From Corynebacterium sp. p3-SID1145 (GTDB lineage: Bacteria > Actinomycetota > Actinomycetes > Mycobacteriales > Mycobacteriaceae), in the NCBI GenBank assembly GCA_025144245.1, contig JALXXC010000001.1:248001-312000 (forward strand): 64,000 nucleotides of DNA, given 5' to 3'. A program made the translations under genes and the position numbers. Shown here piece by piece: positions 63,859 through 64,000 of the stretch (its first letter is position 1; every line of letters starts with the position of its first letter). The notes beneath the pieces were generated by a model. It was given only the letters and a program-made list of their open reading frames with translations. It was not told where the DNA came from and did not search any database.

Positions 63859-64000
63859 CTACCGCTTCGCACCGGCGCTGCGCAGGCACGATCCCTGCCA
63901 GTCGCCGAGACGGTCCGCCTTCGTCTGCACCAGGCCCGCGAGCTGGGCAGACTCCGAAATATCGCCGGGGTGGACCTCGCCGGGCTGGTTGGCACCCGGC
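63859..64000 (-). CDS. C-terminal end of an unidentified gene (partial, right edge)
   Basis: An open frame from the edge to TAG at 63859 encodes 46 residues, including HPGDISESAQLAGLVQTK and DWQGSCLRSAGAKR. Codon use fits a real corynebacterial gene and the frame is a better candidate than the overlapping plus/minus shadows. Product not recognised. Confidence 0.45.
   Translation of the reverse strand, partial: PGANQPGEVHPGDISESAQLAGLVQTKADRLGDWQGSCLRSAGAKR

Noticed and set aside
63804..63995. 63-residue minus-strand frame at the right edge
   Set aside because: It overlaps a better frame ending at 63859 and has an Arg/Ser-rich shadow-like composition.

Overview
The window is high-G+C chromosomal DNA that fits the genus Corynebacterium. 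Evidence from the sequence: a type I glutamine synthetase with the adenylylation tyrosine, next to a second synthetase and glnE; a three-lipoyl-domain E2 enzyme; the fadE5/fadA2/fabG4/htdX cluster of mycolate-producing actinobacteria; and several genes whose start codon lies only 6-8 nt after a -10 box (leaderless transcripts). The order ilvE, pepA, aceF, lipB, lipA, DUF4191, RDD, glnA1 and then glnE, glnA2, CYTH/CHAD, rnhA-cobC, zinc ribbon, Nif3, HAD, ptpA, SURF1 is the backbone I know from corynebacteria and mycobacteria.

Layout. 1-13255: end of ilvE, divergent pepA, a small unknown gene, aceF (E2 of pyruvate dehydrogenase), a fused DhaK-DhaL dihydroxyacetone kinase, the glycine cleavage genes gcvP-gcvT-gcvH, then lipB and lipA. 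AceF and GcvH carry lipoyl groups and LipB/LipA make them, so this is a lipoylation neighbourhood. 13256-19521: a large hairpin and a bidirectional terminator, then the divergent fadA2-fadE5 (minus) and fabG4-htdX (plus) pairs, with a perfect inverted repeat in the shared promoter region. 19641-22551: DUF4191, RDD and glnA1.

22650-35130 is an accessory, defence-like island inserted after glnA1. It starts with a truncated DDE transposase gene and a decayed IS256-family element (two single-base frameshifts, no target duplication), followed by a truncated hypothetical gene, a membrane-anchored hypothetical gene, a type III-like restriction-modification pair (mod, then a DEAH helicase/nuclease), a roughly 100-nt structured RNA candidate with its own -10 box, a DUF3644 protein with an Rx4H HEPN-type motif, and three hypothetical genes. 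The RNA plus HEPN-like gene beside the restriction system is the best candidate for an undescribed system here.

35170-41491: a TDT-family transporter, a Pro/Gly-rich membrane protein, a CPBP protease, a GH25 hydrolase, a Nudix hydrolase, a secreted hypothetical protein, a membrane-anchored S1 protease and an overlooked 58-residue gene. 41522-47799 (minus): thrC, a small gene, glnE and glnA2. 47910-58136: CYTH-CHAD, a galactokinase-like GHMP protein, an RNB exoribonuclease, the RNase P RNA, RNase HI-phosphatase, a zinc-ribbon coiled-coil protein, Nif3, HAD phosphatase, PtpA and SURF1.

58182-61974: tRNA-Val(TAC) is the target of a roughly 3.7-kb integrated element. The last 45 nt of the tRNA and its flank are repeated at 61930-61974. 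The element holds the 3' part of a tyrosine integrase interrupted by an IS3-type element (its orfB has an in-frame stop), a small membrane protein and an overlapping pair of tiny genes with a clear promoter. After it come an HNH endonuclease gene of the 13E12/DUF222 type, about 440 bp without a gene, and the end of an unidentified minus-strand gene at the right edge.
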